This document shows positions 7,729-16,476 of a DNA stretch of 64,000 bases, piece after piece. Numbering within the stretch: the stretch's first letter is position 1; every line of letters starts with the position of its first letter. Source of the stretch: Psychrobacillus psychrodurans (lineage in GTDB: Bacteria; Bacillota; Bacilli; Bacillales_A; Planococcaceae); assembly GCF_027563345.1 (NCBI RefSeq), contig NZ_JAMKBK010000006.1. One strand, 5' to 3'. The notes under the pieces are model-generated. The model saw only the letters and a program-made list of their open reading frames with translations. It ran no database searches and was not told the origin of the DNA. The position numbers and the translations under genes were made by a program.

Positions 7729-8004
7729 CTATTTTTCCCCCAAGATATGAGAAGTTAACGCTTTCTGGATTTCATCTGCACTGACCATATTGATAATACT
7801 AATAGTTTTTTTGTTACCATCTTGCAATTGTTCCATAATTTCAGGAGTGCCAATATAATAATCAGCTACTTCGGTCTTTGCACTCGCTAAGTCCATATTC
7901 TTACATTCACCATCAATATTCAATTCTTTTAGCGCCTTATTTACATTTATTGATAAAATAAAACTAGTACCTAAACCATTTCCACATACTGCTAAAATTT
8001 TCAT
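7729..8004 (-). CDS. ulaB: PTS ascorbate-type IIB component
   Basis: This 91-residue cytoplasmic protein begins MKILAVCGNGLGTS; Cys7 in the CGNGLGTS loop is the phosphorylated residue of lactate/ascorbate-type IIB proteins. It takes phosphate from an EIIA domain and passes it to the sugar bound by IIC. The length is normal for a stand-alone IIB. GGAGG precedes the ATG. No separate IIA gene is found, so the likely phosphate donor is the EIIA domain at the C-terminus of the regulator upstream. Confidence 0.9.
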   Translation of the reverse strand: MKILAVCGNGLGTSFILSINVNKALKELNIDGECKNMDLASAKTEVADYYIGTPEIMEQLQDGNKKTISIINMVSADEIQKALTSHILGEK

Positions 8005-8059
8005 TTTTATTTCCTCCTATTAATAGTTAGTTTCGATCGTATATCCATTGCACACAAGC

Positions 8060-10108
8060 CTATAGTTCAGAGAACTCTACAACTAAATCTAGAATATCCT
8101 GTTTTGTCTGCGCCTTCTTCAAAAGTTCTAATTTTATAGGATCACTCAACAATGTAGTCAATTGAGCCAAAGCTTTTAAATGTGTTTGGTTATCAATAGC
8201 AGCTAAACATATGAATATTTCTACTTTGTTTTGCTCCTCACCTAGCAAGTAACTAGGTTCTGATAATTTCAACAAGCTCATCCCTAATTTTTTCACTCCA
8301 AATTCTGGACGTGCATGAGGGATCGCAACTTGTTCGCCGATGATAATATACGGTCCCATTGTTTCTATGTTCTCAATCATGACATCTACATACTGATTTG
8401 TAATTGAATCATTTGATAACAAAGGTTCCGCTGCTGTCTTGATTGCATCTTTCCAATCACCAATATTATGCATAAATTGAATATTTTCTTCGATTAATAA
8501 ATCCTTTAACACTGGTTGTTTCCTCCCTAGATTCAAGTGATCATTTTTAAACAAGGCCTGTTGTAATGCACTTTTTAGCAGATCAGGCTGTTTGATATCA
8601 GCATACTGACGAATAATTTTTATTAACTCATCTGAAGTTGGATTATGGTATGACTGTTGCAGCGTAAGCCCTTCTACTGTTTGTACTAGTTCCTTCTTTT
8701 CCATTTCACTCATAATCGGTCTAATTATAAATAATGGTTTTATTGTTTTAAGTACAACAGTGGAAAATACAAGATCATACTCTGTATCTTTAAGATGTTG
8801 AAAATCATAAGATGAAAACGACGAAGTCCACTTAAACTGTGGAAAAAGTGATCTTAACTGATTTTCCAGCATTAAACTTGAACTAATCCCATTTGGGCAA
8901 ACGATTACAGCCCTAAATAATTTTATTGAACTTTCACTATCCTGTTTAAGTAACCCTCCGAAATGAAGGGTAAGAAAGCCTACCTCATCTTCCGGTACCT
9001 TAATATTTAACATTTCCTCAATCGGCTTGAGTACTTCCTTAACCACAATAAACAAGTCTCGATGCTCTTCCTTAATATCATCCAGTAATACATTTGTAAT
9101 TGGTATTTTAAAGAGCATCCGGTAGTAAGCTGGCTTGAAATGTAAATATAGTGTTTCCATTGCCTTGTTTCTATCTAACAATTGAATACATGCATAACGT
9201 TCAAAGTTAACAATGATTTGCTCCGTAATAGCAAACAGCGCATCAGTTCTAGCAGGGCTAACCTCACCTTGGCATATGCCAAGTAGTTGAATGGTCAAAA
9301 AAGCAACTTCTTCCCGATTAGTTGTATATCCTAAGCGTTGCTGTATCAATGTAGACACCAAAAAAGCCTGTTGATTTTCCAAAAAACTCACTGTATCTGG
9401 ATAAATCTGCACCTTTTTTTGTTGTTGTTGGCGAATATGTATCATTTGAAGCAAGTAGATAAATTCATCCAATCTGTCTTCAGTGAATGAAAATGAATAT
9501 TGCTGTTCAAATTCCTTCAAAACTTGTTGATAGTTCTCATACTGATTTTGCAATTGTTGCTGTTGAAATATAAATGTGAATTTCTCATGAGCATATGATT
9601 TAATCTTTAACATGGAAATTGCCTTAAGCATTAGGTTTCGCTTATCTTCTTCCGTACCTTTTAAATGGTATCCATGTTCTCTTGAATAGCGTACTTCTAC
9701 ACGGAAATCCACACAAAACTTATTAACTCGCTTCACATCTGAACTGACGGTATTTTTACTAACACCAAACAAATGTTGAAAGTGAAAATTGGAAAGAGGT
9801 TCATGTCGGATGAAAGTATATAACAGGAATATGATTACTCGCTCTACTTGCTCAAAAGAAAATTGATTTGCTACAAAACCTGCTCCATTTCCCTTCCAAT
9901 AATCGACAACCTCTTGTTCTATCAAGATTCGGTCACCCGAAATTCTAATGGGTGGTACCCCCACGTCTAATAGAAAGCTATTAACTTTCTCTACATCATA
10001 TTGAAACTGACGTTCTGTTAAGTTTATCTTGTCAATAAAAGAGGATTGTTGCGCCGGTTGCAATTTCATCAATTGATAAAAAGTATTTAGGCTTCGTTTC
10101 TCCAGCAT
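8060..10108 (-). CDS. PRD-containing transcriptional regulator with C-terminal EIIA domain (BglG/MtlR type)
   Basis: The 682-residue protein has an N-terminal HTH/Mga-like winged helix (about 1-170), two PTS regulation domains (about 190-290 with IHIRQQQ, about 300-400 with LYLHFKPAYYRM and FLTLHFGGLL), an EIIB-like domain with VCPNGISSS near residue 410, and a full EIIA type-2 domain (about 535-680) with the phosphorylation His in AIPHARPEFG. Such proteins are phosphorylation-sensing activators of mannitol, ascorbate or galactitol operons. The start is ATG 10108 because a GGGGGAG site is spaced better for it than for the GTG one codon earlier. The EIIA domain probably also serves the neighbouring transporter, which has no other IIA. 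Confidence 0.88.
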   Translation of the reverse strand: MLEKRSLNTFYQLMKLQPAQQSSFIDKINLTERQFQYDVEKVNSFLLDVGVPPIRISGDRILIEQEVVDYWKGNGAGFVANQFSFEQVERVIIFLLYTFIRHEPLSNFHFQHLFGVSKNTVSSDVKRVNKFCVDFRVEVRYSREHGYHLKGTEEDKRNLMLKAISMLKIKSYAHEKFTFIFQQQQLQNQYENYQQVLKEFEQQYSFSFTEDRLDEFIYLLQMIHIRQQQQKKVQIYPDTVSFLENQQAFLVSTLIQQRLGYTTNREEVAFLTIQLLGICQGEVSPARTDALFAITEQIIVNFERYACIQLLDRNKAMETLYLHFKPAYYRMLFKIPITNVLLDDIKEEHRDLFIVVKEVLKPIEEMLNIKVPEDEVGFLTLHFGGLLKQDSESSIKLFRAVIVCPNGISSSLMLENQLRSLFPQFKWTSSFSSYDFQHLKDTEYDLVFSTVVLKTIKPLFIIRPIMSEMEKKELVQTVEGLTLQQSYHNPTSDELIKIIRQYADIKQPDLLKSALQQALFKNDHLNLGRKQPVLKDLLIEENIQFMHNIGDWKDAIKTAAEPLLSNDSITNQYVDVMIENIETMGPYIIIGEQVAIPHARPEFGVKKLGMSLLKLSEPSYLLGEEQNKVEIFICLAAIDNQTHLKALAQLTTLLSDPIKLELLKKAQTKQDILDLVVEFSEL

Positions 10109-10129
10109 CACTAGCTCCCCCTCACATAA

Positions 10130-10151
10130 ATTATAACGGAAATCGCTTTCA
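10130..10151 (-). promoter_or_regulatory. -10 element and CcpA (cre) site of the PTS operon
   Basis: On the minus strand TGAAAGCGATTTCC (10138-10151) matches the cre consensus TGWAANCGNTNWCA at 13 of 14 positions. It lies directly upstream of a perfect TATAAT (10130-10135), about 20 bases before the regulator start. CcpA bound here would overlap RNA polymerase, so carbon catabolite repression is predicted. Confidence 0.65.
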
Positions 10152-10430
10152 CTTCAGATGACATTTGGTCACAAAAGTTGCTTTCAATTTCTTACTACAT
10201 TGGTATGTACATTTTATAACAATAAAACTCATAGTAAATCTCGACCGAAAGCTTCAAACCGCTTATTATTAAGCTGCTGTGAAACCTCTGTGACACATAC
10301 AAGTCCCATACTAAGATAATCCGCACACTCCAGGGGATATCATATAGAACTATTCCCTTATTATATAGAGAAGTATAAAGTTGCACTAAAAAGAGTACCT
10401 GGTTTTATCTGGTGGTAACCAATTAAAATA

Positions 10431-10472
10431 ACCCTGTGAAAGAAACAGACATCATTGTTTCTTTCACAGGGT
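10431..10472. repeat. Short palindrome of the CCCTGTG repeat family, probable terminator of the mur operon
   Basis: ACCCTGTGAAAGAAACA (17 bases) pairs perfectly with its complement across an 8-base loop. It lies just beyond the murR-type stop. Its outer arms match the ends of the 78-bp elements at 17604 and 36237, so it looks like a short member of the same family. It has no strong T tract. The rest of 10152-10430 shows no gene or clear signal. Confidence 0.7.
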
Positions 10473-10479
10473 AAGATTT

Positions 10480-11379
10480 TCATTCACTTAGTTCCTGCTC
10501 ATTAGCAGTTTTTCTTTTAGGCAATTTTTGATGGAGTGTATCTATCGCCATTCTTGTTGTGTCCAAGTAGCCAATCGTTTGCTCGAATGTAGTTGTTGCA
10601 ATACACATAAAGAGCATATCGATTACATGTAATTGTGCTAATCTGGAAGAGGTTGCTCCACTGCGAAATGTAGGTTCTAATGAAGTTGCAGTAAACAAAT
10701 TTATTTCTGCCAAATCAGCTACTAGCGAATTACCGTAACGTGTTAAACTAATTGTTTTAGCACCAGCTTGCATACCAATTTCTAATATTTTTGCAACTTC
10801 ATGTGTATTACCTGAAGAGGAAATACCAAAAATCACATCTTTCTTAGAAGCATTGGCAACTGCTGTCGCAGCTAAATGTACGTCTGGGTAATAGGAGCAA
10901 TACTTATTAATACGCATAAATTTTTGCTGAACGTCCATTGCCGCAATGCCTGATGCTCCAACGCCAAATATATAAATATGGGATGCCTCTAAAATAACTT
11001 CCACTGCCTTTGTTAGTTGCACCATATCAATCATATTTGTTGTTTCTCGTAGTGACCTTATACTTTGCAGTGTTATTTTTTCGACCATCGTTTCAAAAGA
11101 TTCATTTGGTTCAATATCGCGCAGGTCTTGACGTTCATTCTGTAAGTCCCCCGCAATTCTTAGCTTTAAGTCCTGAAAGCTATTCACTTGAAGTGACTTA
11201 CAAAGTCTTATGACTGCCGCACTACTTGTGCCACTCACTTTTCCTAACTCTACGACTGTTAAGTTAATGGACTCTTTCGGAAACTTTAATATATATTCAG
11301 CAATTTTCCTTTCTGAGCCTGGCAGACGATCAATCATTTCCTCTAATATAGCTAATCCCGCATTCACCTTTTGTGTCAT
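10480..11379 (-). CDS. murR: MurR/RpiR-family transcriptional regulator
   Basis: The 299-residue protein has an RpiR-type helix-turn-helix (about 1-77; LPGSERKIAEYILKFP then VVELGKVSGTSSAAVIRLCK) and a SIS sugar-phosphate domain (about 125-255; YIFGVGASGIAAMDVQQK and DVIFGISSSGNTHEV). This layout is that of MurR, which senses MurNAc 6-phosphate and represses amino-sugar recovery genes. It follows murQ by about 50 bases as the last gene of the operon. An inverted repeat at the operon promoter (17521-17544) is a candidate binding site. The effector is inferred from its neighbours. Confidence 0.85.
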   Translation of the reverse strand: MTQKVNAGLAILEEMIDRLPGSERKIAEYILKFPKESINLTVVELGKVSGTSSAAVIRLCKSLQVNSFQDLKLRIAGDLQNERQDLRDIEPNESFETMVEKITLQSIRSLRETTNMIDMVQLTKAVEVILEASHIYIFGVGASGIAAMDVQQKFMRINKYCSYYPDVHLAATAVANASKKDVIFGISSSGNTHEVAKILEIGMQAGAKTISLTRYGNSLVADLAEINLFTATSLEPTFRSGATSSRLAQLHVIDMLFMCIATTTFEQTIGYLDTTRMAIDTLHQKLPKRKTANEQELSE

Positions 11380-11429
11380 TGTACACCTCTAGCTCTTTAT
11401 TTCTTTCGTAAAGAGTAAATAATCGCACT

Positions 11430-12335
11430 CTACTCATCCTTTTCTCCAATAGCCATGCGTACTTTACCATCTGCTTTTTTCAATAAATTTGCACCTTCTT
11501 CAGCAGTCGATCCAGTTGAAATCATCACTATTGCTTGTTTCACATTAAATTGTGTCTCAATGAGAGCTTTCTCTGCTTCTTCATATGTAATATTGGTTAC
11601 TTCACAAACAATCATTTTTGCACGTTCTTTTAGTTTATAATTACTAGCATGCACATCGACCATTAAGTTTTTATATACCTTACCAGCTTGAATCATAGAA
11701 ACAGTAGAAATCATGTTAACAATCATCTTATGTGCTGTTGCGGCCTTTAAGCGGGTAGACCCTGTTAAAACTTCAGGACCGGTTTCTACCTCAATGGCTA
11801 CGTTCGCATATTGGCTAATTGTAGCCTGCTTATTGCTTGATAGACTAATTGTTTTAGCCCCTACTGATTGAGCATAAGCCAAAGCACCAATTACGTATGG
11901 AGTTCTACCACTTGCGGCGATACCAACCACCACATCACTTGAAGTAAGATCTAATTGCTTTAAATCACTTTTCCCTAGCTCTTGATCATCTTCTGCTCCT
12001 TCCACAGCAACCATAACAGCACTATGACCTCCAGCAAGCACAGCCTGAACCATTTGGGGTGATGTGCTAAAGGTTGGTGGACACTCTACTGCATCTAGTA
12101 AACCAATTCGACCACTCGTACCTGCTCCTACATAAAGCAACCTTCCATTATTTGAGAGACCTTTATGAACAATATAAACGGCATCCTCTATTTGGGGTAA
12201 AACTCTCTGAACTGCGAGTGCAACTGTTTGGTCTTCTTCGTTCATCGTTTTGATAATTTCTTTTACAGTCATGATATCTAGTTTTTTAGTTTTTGGATTG
12301 GCACGTTCAGTTCCTAGTTTTTCCAATCGATTCAT
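11430..12335 (-). CDS. murQ: N-acetylmuramic acid 6-phosphate etherase MurQ
   Basis: MurQ cleaves the lactyl ether of MurNAc 6-phosphate to give GlcNAc 6-phosphate and D-lactate in the cytoplasm. The 301-residue protein has the usual length. It shows LLYVGAGTSGRIGLLDAVECPPTF, the SIS phosphosugar loop followed by a conserved acidic site, and the family signature AGGHSAVMVAVEGAEDD near residue 100. The C-terminal KALIETQFNVKQAIVMI forms the usual UBA-like helical end. The ATG overlaps the end of the kinase gene by 29 bases and has its own GAAAGG site, which points to tight co-expression. Confidence 0.96.
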   Translation of the reverse strand: MNRLEKLGTERANPKTKKLDIMTVKEIIKTMNEEDQTVALAVQRVLPQIEDAVYIVHKGLSNNGRLLYVGAGTSGRIGLLDAVECPPTFSTSPQMVQAVLAGGHSAVMVAVEGAEDDQELGKSDLKQLDLTSSDVVVGIAASGRTPYVIGALAYAQSVGAKTISLSSNKQATISQYANVAIEVETGPEVLTGSTRLKAATAHKMIVNMISTVSMIQAGKVYKNLMVDVHASNYKLKERAKMIVCEVTNITYEEAEKALIETQFNVKQAIVMISTGSTAEEGANLLKKADGKVRMAIGEKDE

Positions 12336-13359
12336 TTATATCATACCTTTCATCGTTCTGTTCATCCATTAATTGTGTCCACGACCTAATTACTTCTTTC
12401 CGGAGTTCTGGGCTATGTTCTATCCCTTCACTAACTAATGCATTTAAATACGAACCTACAACTGGTGGTAGTGTAGGTACATACAATTTGTTATCAAACC
12501 CTCGCATAGTATGTTTAAATGTTTCAAGAAATAATTCATTTGAAAATAGCCCTCCACAAAGTACAATCGGAAACTCCTTCGCAATTTTTTCCTTGGTAAG
12601 AATAGTAGAAATAAGCTCCACTAATGCCTTAATCGCTTGCTGAACTATATCAACAGCTGGTTGATATTTTTCTTCAGCTAAGTCTAAAACTAACATTGCT
12701 AGTGAAGCAATCGCTGTACGGGGATTCTCGTCGTCATAAACTGCTGGTACTAATTCATAAACATTTTGTAGATTGTAATGTTGTAAGACGATTTGTGTTA
12801 AGCGCTCATTTTTGGAAAGTTCCCCGTGCTGATCGTAATACGTTGTGACATAGCGAAGTGCTTCATTTCCTATATGATAACCGCTACCATCATCACCTAG
12901 TAAATAGCCCCAGCCGCCAGAACGTATGGTTCTAGCACCGTTATCCTGCACTAAATAAGCAATGGATCCTGTTCCCGCAATCACAACTAAGCCATTTAAG
13001 CTGAAAGTTCCACTTACTAAAGCAGGTAGTGCATCATTTGTAATTTGAATCCTACAAGGATGTGGTGAAAAATAGTCCATCATCCAATCATGCCAGGTTT
13101 TTTTATCGACATTCCGGTCACCACCAGCAGTACCAATATAAATTCCAGAAATCTCTTCTTTTTTTATCCCATACCGGTTCAACAAATCATTTAATAATTC
13201 AACAATTTGTAATCGTACCTTTTCAGGTTTTGTAGATTTGATATTAGACCCTCCACCTACAACTGTGCCAATTATTCTGCCAGTTTTATCGCCAATGACA
13301 CAGTAGGTTTTCGTTCCACCTCCATCCACGCCGATTAGATAACTTTCACTTAACTGCAC
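12307..13359 (-). CDS. murK: BadF/BadG/NagK-type kinase, likely MurNAc/GlcNAc kinase (MurK)
   Basis: The 350-residue ASKHA-fold kinase begins LIGVDGGGTKTYCVIGD (phosphate 1 motif) and has NGLVVIAGTGSIAYLV (phosphate 2) near residue 120, then GGWGYLLGDDGSGYHIG, as in N-acetylglucosamine kinases of the BcrAD_BadFG family. Clostridium MurK, which phosphorylates both MurNAc and GlcNAc at O6, belongs here. Its place between a sugar ABC importer and murQ suggests it phosphorylates non-PTS-imported MurNAc so that MurQ can act. It overlaps the permease gene upstream by 14 bases. A GlcNAc-only kinase remains possible. Confidence 0.8.
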   Translation of the reverse strand: MQLSESYLIGVDGGGTKTYCVIGDKTGRIIGTVVGGGSNIKSTKPEKVRLQIVELLNDLLNRYGIKKEEISGIYIGTAGGDRNVDKKTWHDWMMDYFSPHPCRIQITNDALPALVSGTFSLNGLVVIAGTGSIAYLVQDNGARTIRSGGWGYLLGDDGSGYHIGNEALRYVTTYYDQHGELSKNERLTQIVLQHYNLQNVYELVPAVYDDENPRTAIASLAMLVLDLAEEKYQPAVDIVQQAIKALVELISTILTKEKIAKEFPIVLCGGLFSNELFLETFKHTMRGFDNKLYVPTLPPVVGSYLNALVSEGIEHSPELRKEVIRSWTQLMDEQNDERYDINESIGKTRN

Positions 13360-14182
13360 CTGCTGTCAGCCCCTCCATAAATTGTTTGGATGCAACAAAG
13401 AATAGTATCATCATTGGTAAAGAAGCTAATGTTAGGCCAGCGAAAAGCGATCCCCAATCGGCTGAATGTTCACCAAACAGTGACAACATGCCGACTGGTA
13501 TTGTCATCTTAGCCTTTTCTGTTATAAAAATTAGCGGGAAGAAGAAGTCATTCCATGCAGCGATAAAGTTGACTATAACCACTGTGCCTAGTGCCGGTCG
13601 CATTAATGGAAGAAGAACACTCCATAGGACTCGTAGGTTTCCTGCTCCGTCCATTCTTGCTGCTTCCTCTAGCTCTGTAGGCATTGTCTTAAAAAATCCA
13701 GTTAATATAAGCACCGTTAACGGCGTTCCTGTTGCAATGTTCATAAATATAAGGGACCAAAGTGAATTGATCAGCCCTAAATCACGCATTAATATAAATA
13801 ATGGTACAATACCTAATTTAATAGGGATCATCATTCCCAATAAAAATATAAAGAAGATAGCATTGTTCCAGCTAAATTTAAAGCGTGCAATATAATAAGC
13901 CGCTAACGAGCAAAAAATTACAACCAGTACAACAGATGTAACACTAACTATTACACTATTTATAAAATATTGATCAAACGGGACTTTACTCAATAATGTT
14001 CTATAGGTATCTAAGCTAAAGTGCGTAGGAAGACCTAAAGGATTCTTAAATATTTCTGCACTTGTTTTAAAAGAAGATAAAAACATTAAAAAGATTGGAT
14101 ACAAACTTATAGTAGCCACTGCGAATACAAGGACATAATAAAATGGTTTTGACCACATTGAACTATTCTTCATACTACTCAC
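13346..14182 (-). CDS. Carbohydrate ABC transporter permease (MalG/UgpE family)
   Basis: The 278-residue membrane protein has six predicted membrane segments and the EAA loop EEAARMDGAGNLRVLWSVLLPL near residue 180, the contact site for the transporter ATPase. It belongs to the CUT1 sugar importer family (binding protein-dependent transport domain). The partner permease lies upstream with a two-base gap and the kinase overlaps downstream. No ATPase is encoded in the operon; Bacillales often use a shared MsmX-type ATPase. The likely cargo is a cell-wall amino sugar or muropeptide, judged only from context. Confidence 0.88.
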   Translation of the reverse strand: MSSMKNSSMWSKPFYYVLVFAVATISLYPIFLMFLSSFKTSAEIFKNPLGLPTHFSLDTYRTLLSKVPFDQYFINSVIVSVTSVVLVVIFCSLAAYYIARFKFSWNNAIFFIFLLGMMIPIKLGIVPLFILMRDLGLINSLWSLIFMNIATGTPLTVLILTGFFKTMPTELEEAARMDGAGNLRVLWSVLLPLMRPALGTVVIVNFIAAWNDFFFPLIFITEKAKMTIPVGMLSLFGEHSADWGSLFAGLTLASLPMMILFFVASKQFMEGLTAGAVK

Positions 14183-14184
14183 CC

Positions 14185-15135
14185 TTACATTTCTACTTCT
14201 TTTTTATTTGTAAACTTTAGGAATATCATCGTACATATTAATATGAAGAAAAATAACACTGCCGCTAGGGCAGAACCTAGACCTATCGCATCAGAGCTTC
14301 CAGATGTGGAGCTTCCAAATGCTAAGCGATAAAAGAATACCGCCAACGTATCAGTTGAATAATATGGCTCTCCCATCGACCCCTGCATAGCATAGACAAG
14401 TTCAAATGCCTCGAAGGACTGTATAAATGTCAATACCGTCATAATCATGATGGAAGGAATCATTAAAGGTAAATAAATTTTACGAATCATTGTCATTCCT
14501 TTAGCACCATCTAATTTAGCAGCTTCTATTAGTTCACCTGGAATACTTTGAAAACCCGCTAGAAAGATTAATACACCAAACCCTAAACCAAACCAACAAT
14601 TTACTAAGATTATAGAAATCAATGCCGTATTTGGATCTCCAAGCCATGCTCGCTGTAATTCCTCTAGTCCTAGTTTGCCTAGTAACATATTTAGAGTACC
14701 GAAGTTAGGATTTAAAATAAGCTTCCACAAAAAACCGACCACAATTACGGATAATAAACGAGGTAGAAAGAAGGCAATCTTGAAAAACTCAGCACCTCTC
14801 ACTTTTTTGTAAATGACAAAAGCAAGTATAAATGCCAAGCCATTCATAACAATCATTTGAAGTCCAAAATAGAGTAGATTATGCTTGAAGGCATTCGTAA
14901 ACATGGATCCATATGGCTCTGTCGTAAATAATGTAACGAAATTATCAAAGCCAACAAAAGACTCTCGTGAAAAACCTTTGAATGAATAGAAGCTATACGT
15001 TAATGCAGCTAGTATAGGATAGAGCACGAACACGCTATAAATAATTAATGCGGGAATAGGGAAAAGGTGGATAGTCCACCTTTTCCCATTCTTTCTTCCC
15101 TTCTTTTTCAAAGCAGTTTGTACAGTTGTCATCAT
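14185..15135 (-). CDS. Sugar ABC transporter permease (MalF/UgpA family)
   Basis: The 316-residue protein has six membrane segments and the EAA motif IEAAKLDGAKGMTMIRKIYLPL near residue 215. The N-terminus is basic (KKKGRKNGKRW), then the first helix LFPIPALIIYSVFVLYPIL, as in CUT1 MalF-type subunits. It pairs with the MalG-type subunit downstream to form the channel. The lipoprotein substrate-binding gene ends 19 bases upstream, a normal order for a sugar importer operon. Confidence 0.88.
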   Translation of the reverse strand: MMTTVQTALKKKGRKNGKRWTIHLFPIPALIIYSVFVLYPILAALTYSFYSFKGFSRESFVGFDNFVTLFTTEPYGSMFTNAFKHNLLYFGLQMIVMNGLAFILAFVIYKKVRGAEFFKIAFFLPRLLSVIVVGFLWKLILNPNFGTLNMLLGKLGLEELQRAWLGDPNTALISIILVNCWFGLGFGVLIFLAGFQSIPGELIEAAKLDGAKGMTMIRKIYLPLMIPSIMIMTVLTFIQSFEAFELVYAMQGSMGEPYYSTDTLAVFFYRLAFGSSTSGSSDAIGLGSALAAVLFFFILICTMIFLKFTNKKEVEM

Positions 15136-15154
15136 TCATGGCCTCCTTTTTTTG

Positions 15155-16462
15155 TTATTTAAAAGGCTCAAATGAGGTTTCTGCATTTTCCTGCAATTTT
15201 TGAGCTACTTCTGCTGGGGTAACTTCTCCTAAATACATCCCTTGTAATTCTGTTTCTAATACCGTTTTCGTAGTTGGGTCCCCACTTACAAAATTAATAA
15301 CCCAGTAATACGGTGTTGAATTAGATTCTACTGCTTTGCTTAACTCACTAAGAAGCTTATCATCTGAAGTGATCCCAGGAATTGCACTAATCATTTTGAA
15401 CTCATCAACAAATAATTCACCAAACTCTTTTGTTGTTAGGAATTCTAAAAATGTTTTTGCCGCTTCCTTATTTTTAGACTTTGCATTGATTGCAAAAGAT
15501 CCATCTACCCAAGTCGTTACCGTTTGGTTACCTGCTTTCGATGGCATTGGGAAAAAGTCATAGTCTAAATCTGCATTTAACTCATTAACGACTGGGATTT
15601 CCCAGCTTCCAAGTGGGAACATAGCCGCTTGTTCCATCGCAAATAATGTACGTATGTCGTCCATTCCTAATCCTTCAGAATTAGCAGGAAAATACTTTTT
15701 CAAATCATTCATCGCTTCTATCGATTCTACAAATGCTGGGTCTGTAAAATCTTTATCACCAGTAACAAGTTTATCTGCAAATGTATTTCCATCTAACACA
15801 CCTGCCCCTACAATTCCATGTGTTAGAGATAGTAACCAACCTTCTTTAGTTCCCATAGCAATTGGCGTAATACCTGCATCCAATAGTTTCTCGTTCACTT
15901 CGATAAATTCATCCCAAGTTGTCGGTACTTCAAGTCCCTGATCTTCAAATATTTTTTTGTTATAGAAAAATTGTGTTGAACTTATGTTTAAAGGAACGCC
16001 ATATTGTTCCCCGTCAGTACCTTTAGAAGCTGCTAGATAATCCTCTGAATATTGGTCTAATCCGTTAATGTCTGAAATTGGCTCAACGAATCCAGCTTCT
16101 GCTAGCTTTAATCCCGCTGCATATGGACGCAAGTGGAAAATATCCGGGCCCTCACCTGCTTGTAAGGACGTATTTAAAACTGTATTGTATTCCGTATTTT
16201 TAGTTGGATTAAATTCTACCTGAATGTCAGGGTTTGTTTCATTAAATAAAGCAATTACTTTTTCGTACTTTGCTACATCTTCTGTACGCCAACTACCTAT
16301 TGTTAGTTTTACTTTTTCTTCTGAAGCCGTTTCCCCATTTTCACTAGTACCTTCATCAGTATCCGCTTTCGAATCATTCCCGTTATCTGAACAAGCTGCT
16401 AAAACGAAAGTTACTAGCATTGCAAATAAAAATAGAAGCAAATACTTTGTCATTTTTCTCAT
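15155..16462 (-). CDS. Sugar ABC transporter substrate-binding lipoprotein (CUT1 family)
   Basis: The 435-residue protein has a lipoprotein signal peptide with lipobox LAAC (Cys near 23) and an acidic Asn/Asp/Glu-rich linker. The mature part is a type-1 extracellular solute-binding domain: IQVEFNPTKNTEYNTVLNT, AGEGPDIFHLRP and AAMFPLGSWEIPVV. It captures the sugar outside the membrane and delivers it to the two permeases encoded next. The operon with murK, murQ and amiE suggests MurNAc or a muropeptide sugar as cargo; the fold alone cannot tell the ligand. Confidence 0.88.
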   Translation of the reverse strand: MRKMTKYLLLFLFAMLVTFVLAACSDNGNDSKADTDEGTSENGETASEEKVKLTIGSWRTEDVAKYEKVIALFNETNPDIQVEFNPTKNTEYNTVLNTSLQAGEGPDIFHLRPYAAGLKLAEAGFVEPISDINGLDQYSEDYLAASKGTDGEQYGVPLNISSTQFFYNKKIFEDQGLEVPTTWDEFIEVNEKLLDAGITPIAMGTKEGWLLSLTHGIVGAGVLDGNTFADKLVTGDKDFTDPAFVESIEAMNDLKKYFPANSEGLGMDDIRTLFAMEQAAMFPLGSWEIPVVNELNADLDYDFFPMPSKAGNQTVTTWVDGSFAINAKSKNKEAAKTFLEFLTTKEFGELFVDEFKMISAIPGITSDDKLLSELSKAVESNSTPYYWVINFVSGDPTTKTVLETELQGMYLGEVTPAEVAQKLQENAETSFEPFK

Positions 16463-16476
16463 TTTAATACGCCCCT

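Noticed and set aside
10195..10386. Minus-strand frame of 63 codons upstream of the PTS regulator
   Set aside because: No ribosome binding site or family features.
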